Shown here piece by piece: positions 58,038-58,201 of a stretch of 58,201 nucleotides of DNA (positions are counted from its first letter, which is position 1; each line of letters opens with the position of its first letter). Under the pieces are notes generated by a model that was not told the origin of the DNA, searched no databases, and saw only the letters and a program-made list of their open reading frames with translations. Origin of the DNA: Candidatus Peregrinibacteria bacterium (GTDB taxonomy: Bacteria > Patescibacteriota > Gracilibacteria > UBA1369 > JACRIC01); the NCBI GenBank assembly GCA_016188705.1, contig JACPHH010000012.1, positions 1 through 58,201 of the forward strand, given 5' to 3'. A program made the position numbers and the translations under genes.

Positions 58038-58201
58038 GGCAGTGTTCACATACAATTTTTGGGATCATGCAATTTTTGGTTTGAAAAAATTTTAGGGTAA
58101 ATTTAAGGGGTATACTTTATTAACCCCTTTTCACCATGAACGAACATGAACTTCTGTGGGATATTCTTCCTGATGGACTTAATGAGTATTTTGAACTTGA
58201 A
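58038..58201 (+). mobile_element. Left end of an insertion sequence, cut by the window edge
   Basis: Terminal repeat ggcagtgttcacatacaatt preceded by TA, about 98 bp of leader, then the start of a transposase gene. It shares its outer 15 bp with the two 267-bp elements. Confidence 0.7.
58136..58201 (+). CDS. ISAon1-like transposase N-terminal region, partial
   Basis: The first 22 codons are visible: MNEHELLWDILPDGLNEYFE. The LL-x-x-ILP-x-x-L-x-x-YFE pattern is that of the ISAon1 family N-terminal region (often a separate small reading frame before the DDE part). The family call rests on about 16 residues and needs the rest of the gene. Confidence 0.5.
   Translation, partial: MNEHELLWDILPDGLNEYFELE

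Noticed and set aside
15181-58130. tRNA, rRNA, CRISPR array or known riboswitch
   Set aside because: Reading the intergenic regions I found no cloverleaf with a GTTC-type T-loop, no regularly spaced identical repeats with unique spacers, and no recognisable aptamer core.

Overview
The window looks like the genome of a small-genome bacterium of the Candidate Phyla Radiation/Patescibacteria, most like Peregrinibacteria-type lineages. I infer this from low GC, several 560-585-residue Cys-rich zinc-ribbon paralogues of a kind familiar from such genomes, an S-layer-homology (SLH) surface protein, an archaeal-type endonuclease Q, and scattered metabolic genes. TGA ends many genes (ilvN, endoQ, pcrA, mntH), so this is not the recoded UGA=Gly clade. 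Few starts have a recognisable Shine-Dalgarno sequence. Lineage is inferred, not proven.

Layout. 1-7.6 kb: Mn-type superoxide dismutase, a NifU-like protein, ispG, an SLH-anchored metzincin protease and an O-antigen-ligase-like membrane protein. 7.6-14 kb: Mg2+-type P-type ATPase, acetolactate synthase ilvB/ilvN, peroxiredoxin. 14-26 kb: HNH protein, orphan GshF-type ATP-grasp, 2Fe-2S ferredoxin, MbfA-like ferritin/VIT transporter, CuA cupredoxin lipoprotein, U32 protein, endoQ, pcrA/uvrD, a nucleotidyltransferase-like protein and a guanylate-kinase-like protein. 26-33 kb: three large Cys-rich ribbon proteins plus a C-terminal fragment, with a MazEF-type toxin-antitoxin pair between two of them. 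32.7-34.8 kb: doxX-like/mutY/msrA operon. 35-50.5 kb, all minus strand: a complete pentose-phosphate set (pgl, zwf, gnd, tkt, pgi, tal) next to class I ribonucleotide reductase (nrdB with class Ic-like residues, nrdA), a 5'-truncated folA behind an NYN-domain gene, and thyA. 50.6-52.6 kb: divergent DtxR/MntR regulator and Nramp transporter. 52.7-57.8 kb: anaerobic reductase locus nrdR, nrdD with an intein, a separate glycyl-radical polypeptide, a glutaredoxin-like protein and nrdG. The window ends in the first 22 codons of an ISAon1-like transposase.

The genes form a coherent dNTP supply line: the oxidative and non-oxidative pentose phosphate pathway supplies NADPH and ribose-5-phosphate, an aerobic and an anaerobic ribonucleotide reductase make dNDP/dNTP, and ThyA makes dTMP. 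The folate-recycling partner FolA, however, appears broken. SOD, peroxiredoxin, MsrA, MutY, ferritin/VIT and Mn import suggest life with fluctuating oxygen.

The most unusual material is the repeat landscape. (i) A 267-bp element (two copies, opposite orientations) with 23-bp terminal inverted repeats holds two long hairpins whose arms differ between copies by compensatory changes. Its ends match the IS at the right edge, and one copy sits inside another palindrome. (ii) A second family of imperfect palindromes (ends AGGAACC.., about 67-71 bp, also a 166-bp form) lies between many genes. It also lies in frame inside ispG, pcrA, the truncated folA and probably the O-antigen ligase, recalling Rickettsia palindromic elements. 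(iii) The NrdD glycyl-radical domain is separated from the body of the enzyme by a single in-frame TAA.
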